Source: Hyphomicrobiales bacterium
GTDB taxonomy: Bacteria > Pseudomonadota > Alphaproteobacteria > Rhizobiales > Rhizobiaceae
Direction of reading: 5' to 3'
NCBI GenBank assembly: GCA_900472575.1
Contig: UCIV01000018.1
Coordinates: 62,001 to 126,000, forward strand
Length of the DNA: 64,000 nucleotides
The notes beneath the pieces were generated by a model. The model saw only the letters and a list, made by a program, of their open reading frames with translations. It was not told where the DNA came from and made no database searches. The translations under genes and the position numbers were made by a program. Shown piece after piece: positions 9,188-16,775 of this stretch; the first letter of the stretch is position 1; the number at the start of each line of letters is the position of its first letter.

Positions 9188-9508
9188 ATGGATAAGGTAG
9201 CACTTTCTGAGCATTCAAACGCAGCAGCGGGCCTGCTGTCGGCAATGGCCAACCCCAAGCGGCTGATGATTCTCTGCTGCCTGGTTAAGGGAGAGGTGGC
9301 AGTGGGTGCACTGGCGACGCGCGTCGGCTTGAGCCAGTCTGCCTTGTCACAGCATCTCTCAAAGCTTCGCGCACAAAAGCTGGTAAAGACCAGGCGCGAC
9401 GCACAGACGATCTATTATTCCAGCTCTTCGGAATCGGTGCTGAAGATCCTCGACAGTCTTGAGGACATCTACATTGCCGCCGAGCGGAAAACCTCCGCAG
9501 CTGCATAA
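9188..9508 (+). CDS. nolR: ArsR-family regulator, NolR-like
   Basis: 106-residue winged-helix repressor. The core from AAGLLSAMANPKRLMIL through VGALATRVGLSQSALSQHL to RRDAQTIYYSSSSESVLKIL is very close to NolR of Sinorhizobium and Rhizobium, which represses nodulation and other genes as a dimer. No metal-binding ELCVCD motif is present, so it should not be a metal sensor. It starts at ATG 9188 with GGTGAAGAG upstream. A strong terminator follows, so it is a single-gene unit. Agrobacterium relatives also carry such homologues, so the symbol states family, not proven symbiotic function. Confidence 0.85.
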   Translation: MDKVALSEHSNAAAGLLSAMANPKRLMILCCLVKGEVAVGALATRVGLSQSALSQHLSKLRAQKLVKTRRDAQTIYYSSSSESVLKILDSLEDIYIAAERKTSAAA

Positions 9509-9533
9509 TCCTTTTGGATCGGTCTAAAAAGAT

Positions 9534-9558
9534 GCCCGGGCAACACCCGGGCTTTTTT
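9534..9558 (+). terminator. Rho-independent terminator of the NolR-like gene
   Basis: GCCCGGG (9534-9540), loop CAACA, CCCGGGC (9546-9552) and six Ts. It lies 25 bases after the stop codon of the ArsR gene and is a textbook terminator. Confidence 0.9.
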
Positions 9559-9960
9559 GCTTTTGTGCATCAAGATCGCACAACAAGGGGTTGTCTGATT
9601 GATATCGAATACACCGGGCATCGCTTGATCTCCCGCGTCGCTTCGTGGCGAGATCCAACAGCGCCCTGCGAGTAGTGCTGAATTTGCAGACGCAGGTCAT
9701 CCCCGCATCTCTTCAACCTCGCCTTGAAATATCCCCACCGAAGTGTCGCAGTTTCGGTTATCTTCTTGCGCGACGGCCTCAAGATTTCTACAAAAATTGC
9801 TGCCGGATGCGCGAGCCAAACATGGCCGCGCTGAGGCCGAGGTTTTGTACGTCCAATCCTGCACGCCGCGTTTGCGGCTGCGGCAGGACGCGCCGAACGT
9901 CGTGAACGGCGGCCAGGGAGGCCCGCCAAAGAATTCTGCCGATGCCCCAAGGAGACAGAC
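9559..9960 (+). promoter_or_regulatory. 400-base leader/promoter region of the Liv-type binding protein gene
   Basis: No gene is visible here. The last 110 bases can fold. TCCTGC (9857-9862) pairs with GCAGGA (9883-9888), with GCCGC/GCGGC nested inside, and a second GC-rich hairpin lies in the stretch GGCGGCCAGGGAGGCCCGCC just before the AAGGAG ribosome-binding site. A folded 5' leader would suit post-transcriptional control, as for AbcR small RNAs on liv genes in rhizobia. That link is inference from related systems. Confidence 0.4.
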
Positions 9961-11064
9961 ATGACATTGAAGACAATCACGGCAGCACTTGCTGCCTCGC
10001 TGGCCTTTGCGCCGATAGCTCATGCCGACATCACCATCGGCCTCATCGCACCGCTGACCGGCCCGGTCGCCGCTTACGGTGATCAGGTCAAGAATGGCGC
10101 GCAGACGGCCGTTGACGACATCAACAAGGCAGGCGGCATTCTTGGCGAAAAGGTCGTGCTGAAACTCGCCGACGACGCCGGCGAACCGAAGCAGGGCGTC
10201 TCCGCCGCCAACCAGATCGTCGGCGAAGGCATTCACTTCGTCGTCGGCCCGGTCACCTCGGGCGTTTCCATTCCCGTTTCCGACGTCCTTGCCGAAAACG
10301 GCATACTCATGGTCACCCCGACCGCAACCGCGCCGGATCTCACCAAGCGTGACCTCGCAAACGTTCTGCGCACCTGCGGCCGCGATGACCAGCAGGCCGA
10401 AGTTGCCGCCAAATACGTGCTCGACAAGCTCAAGGACAAGCGCGTCGCCATCATCAACGACAAGGGCGCTTACGGTAAGGGCCTCGCAGACGCCTTCAAG
10501 GCAACCCTGAACGCCGGCGGCACCACCGAAGTGGTCAACGAAGCCGTTACCCCCGGCGACAAGGATTTCGGCGCGCTGACCGCCCGCCTGAAGTCGGAAA
10601 AAGTCGATGTGATCTATTTTGGCGGCTACCATCCGGAAGGCGGACTTCTGGCCCGTCAGCTGCGTGATCTCTCGCTCAATGCCCAGATCATCGGCGGCGA
10701 CGGCCTGTCGAACTCCGAATACTGGACGATCGGCAACGAAGCGGCAGCCGGCACGCTCTTCACCAACGCATCCGACGCCCTGAAGAGCCCGGATTCGAAG
10801 GCCGCAGCAGATTCGCTCGCCGCCAAGAACATCCCGGCCGAAGCCTTCACGCTGAATGCCTACGCCGCTGTCCAGGTCATCAAGGCCGGCATCGAAAAGG
10901 CAAAGACCGCCGAAGACGCAGAAGCCGTGACCGCAGCCCTGAAGGACGGCTCCGCCATCCCGACCGCCATCGGCCAGCTCACCTACGGCGAAACTGGCGA
11001 CCTCACCTCGCAGAGCTTCTCGCTCTACAAGTGGGAAGGCGGCAAGATCGTCGCCGCCAAGTAA
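9961..11064 (+). CDS. Branched-chain amino acid ABC transporter, periplasmic binding protein
   Basis: 367 residues with a Sec signal peptide cleaved near AHA-DITIG. It is a type I periplasmic binding protein of the LivJ/LivK family: [34 protein letters not shown] segment, [23 protein letters not shown] and [10 protein letters not shown]. It should capture leucine, isoleucine, valine or related amino acids. No permease or ATPase genes are next to it; it is a single gene between two terminators, so the membrane parts must be encoded elsewhere. The ATG has AAGGAG seven bases upstream. Confidence 0.9.
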   Translation: MTLKTITAALAASLAFAPIAHADITIGLIAPLTGPVAAYGDQVKNGAQTAVDDINKAGGILGEKVVLKLADDAGEPKQGVSAANQIVGEGIHFVVGPVTSGVSIPVSDVLAENGILMVTPTATAPDLTKRDLANVLRTCGRDDQQAEVAAKYVLDKLKDKRVAIINDKGAYGKGLADAFKATLNAGGTTEVVNEAVTPGDKDFGALTARLKSEKVDVIYFGGYHPEGGLLARQLRDLSLNAQIIGGDGLSNSEYWTIGNEAAAGTLFTNASDALKSPDSKAAADSLAAKNIPAEAFTLNAYAAVQVIKAGIEKAKTAEDAEAVTAALKDGSAIPTAIGQLTYGETGDLTSQSFSLYKWEGGKIVAAK

Positions 11065-11086
11065 TCGGATCCAAAAAAACACTCAG

Positions 11087-11110
11087 CGGGCGCCTTCGGG
11101 CGCCCGTTTT
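11087..11110 (+). terminator. Rho-independent terminator with UUCG tetraloop
   Basis: CGGGCGCC (11087-11094), loop TTCG, GGCGCCCG (11099-11106), then TTTT. The C(UUCG)G loop is unusually stable. It ends the Liv-type binding protein transcript. Confidence 0.9.
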
Positions 11111-11160
11111 CGTTTGGGGTTCATCACCGCCACAGGGAAACCCATCAGCCCCCTGCGACA

Positions 11161-11622
11161 TCACTCCACCGGCACGACCAGCCCGCGTTTCAGCGTCTTC
11201 AGCACCACGCTGGTGGTGAATTTGCGGATATTCGGATTGAGCTCCATCATCCGGTCGGCCAGCGCATCGAAGTGATCCACCGACTGAGCAAGAATCACAA
11301 GCGTATAATCCCCTCGCCCGGACGTGCCCCAAGCCTCCTGCACCTCCGGCGTCTCCGCCACCCAGCGCTGGAAAGGCGGCAGAAGCTCGGGCCGGTCACG
11401 CTCCAGTTCCACCTCGACCAGCATCGAGACAGCGCCGCCGACTTTCTTCGGATCGACAATCGAAACATCGCGCAGGATCACCTTGTCCTCGCGCAGCTTC
11501 TGCAGCCGCCTCTGTGCCGAGGACGGCGACAGTCCCACCTGCTCGGCGAGCTCGCTCAGCGTGATGGTAGCGTCCTGCTGCATCAGCCTGAGGATATTAC
11601 GGTCCGCCTTGGTCAACGCCAT
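11161..11622 (-). CDS. Lrp/AsnC family transcriptional regulator
   Basis: 153 residues. The N-terminal helix-turn-helix reads ITLSELAEQVGLSPSSAQRR, and the C-terminal RAM ligand-binding domain reads SMLVEVELERDRP ... GRGDYTLVILAQSVDHFDAL. Such proteins sense amino acids and usually control neighbouring genes. I chose MALTKADRN (11622) over an ATG five codons upstream. It is divergent from a PLP-dependent lyase at 11721, with an inverted repeat between them, so it is the likely regulator of that gene and of itself. Confidence 0.9.
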   Translation of the reverse strand: MALTKADRNILRLMQQDATITLSELAEQVGLSPSSAQRRLQKLREDKVILRDVSIVDPKKVGGAVSMLVEVELERDRPELLPPFQRWVAETPEVQEAWGTSGRGDYTLVILAQSVDHFDALADRMMELNPNIRKFTTSVVLKTLKRGLVVPVE

Positions 11623-11655
11623 GGGTAATTTTCCCATCTCAAATCGCTAATCGGG

Positions 11656-11681
11656 AGATATTTCCGCATACTCCGATATCT
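11656..11681. promoter_or_regulatory. Candidate Lrp operator in a divergent promoter
   Basis: AGATAT (11656-11661) and ATATCT (11676-11681) form an exact inverted repeat with a 14-base spacer, about midway between the Lrp gene start and the PLP-enzyme start. The size and AT content fit a dimeric Lrp-type site, but it is found by eye only. Confidence 0.4.
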
Positions 11682-11720
11682 TTAGGAATAACGCCAGCTT
11701 TTCCTTGCCATGCTTTTGAA

Positions 11721-12680
11721 ATGACTCAACAACAGCTCGCTCCCTCCGCCGACGGCATTCTGGCCGCCTCCCGCGCCATTGATCCGGTTTTTACCAAAAG
11801 CCCGCTAATCCAACAGCAGACGGCCAATGACGAACTCGGCCTGCGGCTGTTCGCCAAGGTGGAAACGCTCAACCCTATCCGCTCCTTCAAGGGCCGCGGC
11901 ACCGACTGGTGGATGCAGAACGAGCAGCCTAGCGATCATCCGGTCGTTTCCGCCTCGGCCGGCAATTTCGGCCAGGGCCTCGCCTATACAGGCCGGGCGC
12001 AGGGCCGCAAGGTGGTGATCTTCTCCGCCACCACTGCCAATCCCGGCAAGGTGGAGGCTATGCGCCGGCTCGGAGCGGAGGTGAGGCTCGAAGGCGATGA
12101 TTTCGATGCAGCCAAAGCTGCCGCCCGCGCCTATGCCGAGATCAACGGCTGCCCCTTTGTCGAAGACGGCGCCCTGCGCACCATCGCCGAAGGTGCCGGC
12201 ACGATCGCGCTGGAAATCACCGAACGCCTGTCGCAAGAGGGCGTCGCCCTCGACGCCATCATCGTCCCGCTCGGCAATGGCGCACTGCTGACCGGCATCG
12301 GCACATGGATCAGAGGCAAGGCGCCAGCCTGCAAAGTGATCGGCGTCGTGGCCGCCAATGCGCCAGCGATGAAACACTCGTGGGAAACCGGCCGAGTGAT
12401 CTCGACGGAGACGGCAGATACTGCCGCCGACGGCATCGCCGTGCGCGAATGCGTTTCCTATGCGCTGGATTGCATGAAGACGACCGTCGATGAGATCTGG
12501 GCAGTCAGCGAGGAGGCGATCCGCAGCGCGCGAGATTTCTCTCTCACCCATTACGGCCTCGTCGTCGAAGAGGCAGGCGTTGCCGGCCTTGCAGGCCTGA
12601 TCGAGAACGGCGTCAGCCTCAAGGGAAAGACCGTCGCCACGATACTCTGCGGCGGCAATGTCAGGGTCACTGCGCCATAA
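11721..12680 (+). CDS. PLP-dependent threonine dehydratase/serine racemase-like enzyme
   Basis: 319 residues, fold type II PLP enzyme. Visible are the Lys loop NPIRSFKGRG (Lys forms the Schiff base), the Asn loop SASAGNFGQGLAYTGR, the glycine-rich phosphate site VPLGNGALLTGIG and the C-terminal ILCGGNV. The length lacks the ACT regulatory domain of biosynthetic IlvA, so it is a catabolic threonine/serine dehydratase or a related hydroxy-amino-acid lyase. The divergent Lrp-type regulator suggests induction by an amino acid. The ribosome-binding site is weak (TTTTGAA). Confidence 0.82.
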   Translation: MTQQQLAPSADGILAASRAIDPVFTKSPLIQQQTANDELGLRLFAKVETLNPIRSFKGRGTDWWMQNEQPSDHPVVSASAGNFGQGLAYTGRAQGRKVVIFSATTANPGKVEAMRRLGAEVRLEGDDFDAAKAAARAYAEINGCPFVEDGALRTIAEGAGTIALEITERLSQEGVALDAIIVPLGNGALLTGIGTWIRGKAPACKVIGVVAANAPAMKHSWETGRVISTETADTAADGIAVRECVSYALDCMKTTVDEIWAVSEEAIRSARDFSLTHYGLVVEEAGVAGLAGLIENGVSLKGKTVATILCGGNVRVTAP

Positions 12681-12761
12681 ACAGGGTATTTCCGGTTCCC
12701 TCTCCCCGTTTTCACATTGAAGGGCTAAGTAGGGGGAATCGAAACTGCCAGGAGCCCCCCC

Positions 12762-14456
12762 ATGACCACGCGTCTCGAAACCCTCATAGATCAGGGCACC
12801 GGCCGCGAGCCCGCGGATATCGTGCTGAAAGGCGGCAAATTCTTCGATCTCGTCACCGGTGAGCTTGTCGCCTCAGACATCGCCATCTGCGGCGATCGTA
12901 TTGTCGGCACTTGCGGCGATTACACCGGCAAGACCGAGATCGACATTTCCGGAAAGATCGTCGTCCCCGGCTTCATCGATACGCATCTGCATATCGAAAG
13001 CTCTCTCGTCACGCCCCACGAATTCGACCGCTGCGTCCTGCCCTATGGCGTGACGACCGCGATCTGCGACCCGCACGAGATCGCCAATGTCATCGGTGAA
13101 GAAGGCATCCGCTATTTCCTCGATTCATCTCTCGAAACGATCATGGATATCCGCGTCCAGCTTTCCTCCTGCGTGCCAGCCACGCATCTGGAGACGGCCG
13201 GCGCCGATCTGCCGATCGAAAAGCTCCTGCCCTTCCGCGATCATCCAAAAGTCATCGGCCTTGCCGAGTTCATGAATTTTCCGGGCGTCATCCATAAGGA
13301 TCCAATCTGCCTCGCCAAGCTCGATGCCTTTTACGGCGATCACATCGACGGCCACGCCCCGCTGCTGCGTGGAAATGATCTGAACGGCTATCTTGCCGCC
13401 GGCATCCGCACCGAACACGAAAGCACCACCGCCGAAGAAGCGCTCGAAAAGATCCGCAAAGGCATGCACGTGCTTGTCCGCGAAGGCTCGGTCTCCAAGG
13501 ATCTCGAAGCCCTGATGCCGATCATCACCGAGCGCTTGTCGCCCTATCTGGCGCTTTGCACCGACGACCGCAATCCGCTCGATATCGCCGAACAGGGCCA
13601 TCTCGACTACATGATCCGCACAGCGATCAAGGCGGGCGTCGAACCGCTCGCAATCTATCGCGCCGCCTCGATCTCGGCAGCAAAAGCCTTTGGCCTCACC
13701 GATCGCGGCCTCGTCGCGCCCGGCTGGCGCGCCGATCTCGTCATTGTCGACACGCTCGAAAACTGCAAGGCAGAAATCGTTTTCTCCGCCGGCCGCCGCG
13801 TGACCGACGAGCTCTTCGCCACCCGCAAGCCGATCGCCCCAGTCGGCCTCGACAGCGTCAAGGCGCGTCCCGTACAGGCCATGCAGTTCGGCGTCCCCTA
13901 TTCCGAAGCCGAAACCCCGGTCATCGGCGTTATGCCTGGAAAGATCATCACCGAACACCGCCGCTACCGCCTTCCCGCCGCCGGCAACCAGGCGGGCGTC
14001 GATCTTGACCGCGACATCATCAAGGTCGCCGTCATCGAGCGCCACGGCAAGAACGGCAACCACGCCAACGGCTTCGTCCAGGGCTTTGGCCTGAAGAAGG
14101 GCGCGATCGCCTCCACAGTCGGCCATGACAGCCACAATATCTGCGTCGTCGGCGTATCCGAAGACGACATGGCGCTCGCCGCCAACCGGCTGGGAGAAAT
14201 CAACGGCGGCTTCGTCGTCGTCGAGGACGGCAGGGTCACCGGCGAGATCGCACTCCCAATTGCCGGCCTGATGAGCCTCGAACCGTATGAGTGGGTTCGC
14301 GACACGCTGCACGACTTGAGAAAACACGCCTATGCTCTTGGAACGACTCTGGAAGAACCTTTCCTGCAGGTGGCGTTTTTGCCCTTGCCCGTGATCCCGC
14401 ACCTGAAGATTTCGGACAGGGGCATGGTCGATGTCGACAAGTTCCAGCTGATTTAA
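12762..14456 (+). CDS. ade: Adenine deaminase
   Basis: 564 residues, typical AdeC length. The enzyme hydrolyses adenine to hypoxanthine and ammonia in purine salvage. The metal-dependent amidohydrolase core has [12 protein letters not shown] and [10 protein letters not shown] near residues 70-115, HGHAP-like [15 protein letters not shown] and the catalytic TDDRNP. The C-terminal domain contains [17 protein letters not shown] lies 10 bases before the ATG. Hypoxanthine feeds xanthine dehydrogenase, encoded far away at 55965, so the window holds two steps of one purine route. Confidence 0.93.
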   Translation: MTTRLETLIDQGTGREPADIVLKGGKFFDLVTGELVASDIAICGDRIVGTCGDYTGKTEIDISGKIVVPGFIDTHLHIESSLVTPHEFDRCVLPYGVTTAICDPHEIANVIGEEGIRYFLDSSLETIMDIRVQLSSCVPATHLETAGADLPIEKLLPFRDHPKVIGLAEFMNFPGVIHKDPICLAKLDAFYGDHIDGHAPLLRGNDLNGYLAAGIRTEHESTTAEEALEKIRKGMHVLVREGSVSKDLEALMPIITERLSPYLALCTDDRNPLDIAEQGHLDYMIRTAIKAGVEPLAIYRAASISAAKAFGLTDRGLVAPGWRADLVIVDTLENCKAEIVFSAGRRVTDELFATRKPIAPVGLDSVKARPVQAMQFGVPYSEAETPVIGVMPGKIITEHRRYRLPAAGNQAGVDLDRDIIKVAVIERHGKNGNHANGFVQGFGLKKGAIASTVGHDSHNICVVGVSEDDMALAANRLGEINGGFVVVEDGRVTGEIALPIAGLMSLEPYEWVRDTLHDLRKHAYALGTTLEEPFLQVAFLPLPVIPHLKISDRGMVDVDKFQLI

Positions 14457-14470
14457 GGGGCCCAAATTCG

Positions 14471-14609
14471 CCTCACCCAAAGCCCCTCATCCGCCTGCCG
14501 GCACCTTCTCCCCGCAAGCGGGGAGAAGGACACCAGCCGCAACCTCAGTGCCGAAATCGGCCACGTCCCCTCTCCCCGTCATTACGGGGAGAGGGTTAGG
14601 GTGAGGGGC
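14471..14609. repeat. Composite palindromic intergenic repeat, rhizobial type
   Basis: A 139-base element between ade and a convergent gene. It contains two perfect 12-bp hairpins: CCTTCTCCCCGC-AA-GCGGGGAGAAGG (14504-14529) and CCCTCTCCCCGT-CATT-ACGGGGAGAGGG (14568-14595). Outer arms also match: CCTCACCC (14471-14478) with GGGTGAGG (14599-14606). Elements of this look (RIME-like) are dispersed in rhizobial genomes. Either hairpin could end transcription from both sides. Confidence 0.75.
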
Positions 14610-14628
14610 AAACCACAGCAGCGTCCGC

Positions 14629-15471
14629 CTACCCCTTAAAAAACGCCAGCAGATCGGCATTGATGATATCCGCATGGGTCGTCGCCATACCATGCGGCAG
14701 CCCGTCATAGACTTTCAGCACCCCGTTCTTCAGAAGCTTGGACGAGAGCGGCGCGGAATCCTCGAACGGCACGATCTGGTCATCCGTCCCGTGCATGACC
14801 AGCACCGGAACATCGATCACCTTGAGGTCTTCCGTAAAATCCGTCTCCGAAAACGCCTTGATGCAGTCGTAATGGGCCTTGGTGCCACCCATCATGCCTT
14901 GCCGCCACCAGTTGCGGATCACCCCTTCGGAAACTTCAGCACCCGGCCGGTTGTAGCCGTAGAAAGGCCCGGTCGGAATATCGAGAAAGAACTGCGCCCG
15001 GTTGGCGGCCTGCGCCGCGCGAAACCCGTCGAACACCTCGAGCGGCAATCCGCCGGGGTTCTTCTCGCTCTTGACCATGATCGGTGGCACCGCCCCGATC
15101 AGTACCGCCTTGGCAACACGCCCCTGCGGCTGGCCGAACTTGGCGACATAGCGCGTCACCTCCCCGCCTCCAGTCGAATGGCCGACATGGATTGCGCCCT
15201 TCAAGTCGAGATGCGCCGCAAGTTCCGCCATGTCGGCGGCATAGGTGTCCATCTCGTTACCGGTTTCCGTCTGGCTGGAACGCCCGTGCCCGCGCCGGTC
15301 ATGCGCGATCACTCTATATCCGTCGTGAAGGAAGAACAGCATCTGCGCATCCCAGTCATCGGCGGACAACGGCCAGCCATGATGGAAGACGATCGGCTGG
15401 GCGTCCTTCGATCCCCAGTCCTTGTAAAAGATCTGCGTGCCGTCCTTGGTGGTGATGAAACTGCTGCTCAT
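14629..15471 (-). CDS. Alpha/beta hydrolase, chloroperoxidase/esterase type
   Basis: 280 residues. It has the oxyanion [11 protein letters not shown], the [11 protein letters not shown] segment and the nucleophile elbow GHSTGGGE, all typical of the cofactor-free haloperoxidase/arylesterase subgroup. The acid is in HGTDDQIVP and the catalytic His is in [11 protein letters not shown]. In practice these enzymes act as esterases or perhydrolases; the substrate is unknown. It is divergent from the ArsR gene at 15683 with about 210 bases between, and may be under that repressor's control. Confidence 0.87.
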   Translation of the reverse strand: MSSSFITTKDGTQIFYKDWGSKDAQPIVFHHGWPLSADDWDAQMLFFLHDGYRVIAHDRRGHGRSSQTETGNEMDTYAADMAELAAHLDLKGAIHVGHSTGGGEVTRYVAKFGQPQGRVAKAVLIGAVPPIMVKSEKNPGGLPLEVFDGFRAAQAANRAQFFLDIPTGPFYGYNRPGAEVSEGVIRNWWRQGMMGGTKAHYDCIKAFSETDFTEDLKVIDVPVLVMHGTDDQIVPFEDSAPLSSKLLKNGVLKVYDGLPHGMATTHADIINADLLAFFKG

Positions 15472-15636
15472 GATTTTCCCTCAAGTTGATCTGGCAAAAT
15501 GCATGCGAAGTCTTTTATTGCGGCACGTGGCTGTCCCAGCCCCCGGCGCGGCGTCACGATATGACGGCTTGTCGCGTTTGGGAATTGGTACGAAGGGCTG
15601 AAATGCGAACTCAGTTCCTCTACTTCGCAAATATTA

Positions 15637-15692
15637 AACCAATCGGTTGACAATCAAAATAAAGAGGTACACATTCAACCACATGGTTGAAT
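15637..15692 (+). promoter_or_regulatory. Promoter and two operators of the ArsR-AHSA1 operon
   Basis: Two copies of AACC-N4-GGTT are present, at 15637-15648 and 15677-15688, 40 bases apart. The second is extended to a perfect palindrome, ATTCAACC-ACAT-GGTTGAAT (15673-15692), that contains the ATG of the ArsR gene. A consensus -35 TTGACA (15647-15652) overlaps the first copy. With 17-base spacing the -10 falls at 15670-15675, so transcription would begin at or beside the start codon. The sites fit autorepression. Confidence 0.6.
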
Positions 15693-16069
15693 TATACACC
15701 CACAAGATCGACACCGTCTTCCATGCGCTGAGCGACGCCACCCGTCGCCATATGCTGCGCGAGTTGACGCGAGGCGAACGCACGGTCGGGCAGCTGGCAG
15801 AACCGCACGCCATGTCGCTTGCGGCCGCATCGAAACATATCAAGGTGCTGGAAGGCGCCGGTCTGGTGCGGCGGGAAATCCAGGGCCGCATCCATCTCTG
15901 CCGGCTTGATCCCGGTCCGCTCGCCACCGCACATGAATGGCTCTCTTTCTACGAACATTTCTGGACGACTCGTCTGGATGCGCTGGAGCACCTGCTGAAG
16001 CAGGACGACGCTCGCAAGGCCGATCAAAACGCCAAGATGCCCCCATCGAAACCTGGAAATGACACCTGA
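15683..16069 (+). CDS. ArsR family transcriptional regulator
   Basis: 128 residues. Winged helix with DTVFHALSDATRRHMLREL, VGQLAEPHAMSLAAASKHIKVLE and the wing GLVRREIQGRIHLCRLDP. It belongs to the ArsR group that is paired with SRPBCC/AHSA1 proteins rather than with metal resistance; no metal-ligand cysteines are present. I chose the ATG at 15683 since MVELYTHK starts the family alignment. No Shine-Dalgarno is at proper distance (GAGG ends 15 bases upstream), which fits a leaderless transcript. The AHSA1 gene follows after 21 bases. Confidence 0.88.
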   Translation: MVELYTHKIDTVFHALSDATRRHMLRELTRGERTVGQLAEPHAMSLAAASKHIKVLEGAGLVRREIQGRIHLCRLDPGPLATAHEWLSFYEHFWTTRLDALEHLLKQDDARKADQNAKMPPSKPGNDT

Positions 16070-16090
16070 ATCAAAACTGGGAGAAGACCG

Positions 16091-16624
16091 ATGAACAGCA
16101 TGAATCTATTGGAAAAATATGGAACCTTGACGGCACCTGCCGAGATCACCATTCAGCGCAAGCTGCCCGGCCCAATCGAGCGGATCTGGGATTACCTGAC
16201 CGATAGCGACCTGCGCCGCCAATGGCTTGCCTCCGGCATCATGCCGGAAACACCCGGCGGCACATTCGAACTCGTCTGGCGTAACGATGAATTGACCGAT
16301 GGAGCGGAGGCACGCCCGGAAGGTTTTCCGGAAGAACAGCGGATGACCAGCGATATCCTCCTCTTCGACGCCCCCCACCGCTTGGCCTTCACCTGGCCGC
16401 CCCGCGGCGAAGTAGCGATCGAGTTGAAGGCGATAGGTTCGGACGTCCTTCTCACCCTCGTCCACAAGCGCATTTCCGACCGCAAAAACATGACCATGGT
16501 CGGCGCCGGCTGGCACATGCATCTCGATATTCTTGCTGCCAAGGCCTCCGGCCGCAAACCGGAACCTTTCTGGCAGGGCTGGCTGAAACTGCGGGAGGAA
16601 TACGAACGGCTTATCCCCGAATGA
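16091..16624 (+). CDS. SRPBCC/AHSA1 family protein
   Basis: 177 residues of the START-like SRPBCC fold, AHSA1 subgroup: ITIQRKLPGPIERIWDYLTDSDLRRQWLASG at the N terminus and HRLAFTWPPRGEVAIELKAIG in the middle. The fold makes a hydrophobic cavity for a small ligand. It is co-transcribed with the ArsR regulator upstream and is followed by a terminator; this ArsR-SRPBCC pairing is very common, but its physiological role is not settled. The ATG has GGGAGAAG eight bases upstream. Confidence 0.85.
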   Translation: MNSMNLLEKYGTLTAPAEITIQRKLPGPIERIWDYLTDSDLRRQWLASGIMPETPGGTFELVWRNDELTDGAEARPEGFPEEQRMTSDILLFDAPHRLAFTWPPRGEVAIELKAIGSDVLLTLVHKRISDRKNMTMVGAGWHMHLDILAAKASGRKPEPFWQGWLKLREEYERLIPE

Positions 16625-16648
16625 AACGTAGAAACTCGAAAACACCAC

Positions 16649-16675
16649 GCCCCGCAGCCTCGCTGCGGGGCTTTT
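16649..16675 (+). terminator. Rho-independent terminator after the AHSA1 gene
   Basis: GCCCCGCAG (16649-16657) and CTGCGGGGC (16663-16671) pair perfectly with a five-base loop, followed by TTTT CTTT. Confidence 0.88.
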
Positions 16676-16679
16676 CTTT

Positions 16680-16740
16680 ACCCCGAAAAGCCAAGGGGTC
16701 TTGAAGATGTCATCTACGTCAGGCAATAGGCCCCTTCAAG
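16680..16740 (+). promoter_or_regulatory. Possible switch-like leader of the polyamine operon
   Basis: The GGGG block at 16695-16698 can pair upstream (ACCCC 16680-16684 with GGGGT 16695-16699) or downstream (AAGGGG 16693-16698 with CCCCTT 16731-16736). A third helix, CTTGAAG (16700-16706) with CTTCAAG (16734-16740) followed by TTTT, uses part of the same downstream bases. The helices exclude each other, as in an attenuator or riboswitch. It lies just before the nspC-like gene. It is not a known Rfam family to my eye, and the fold is not computed. Confidence 0.35.
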
Positions 16741-16775
16741 TTTTAGAAGAACCGTAAGAAGGCCGATCACGCGAA

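Noticed and set aside
9697..11082. 461-codon minus-strand frame opposite the Liv-type binding protein gene
   Set aside because: It mirrors a clear gene with signal peptide and family motifs; long antisense frames are expected in GC-rich DNA. No ribosome-binding site or family likeness.
13125..14480. 451-codon minus-strand frame opposite ade
   Set aside because: Shadow of the adenine deaminase reading frame; no recognisable domain.
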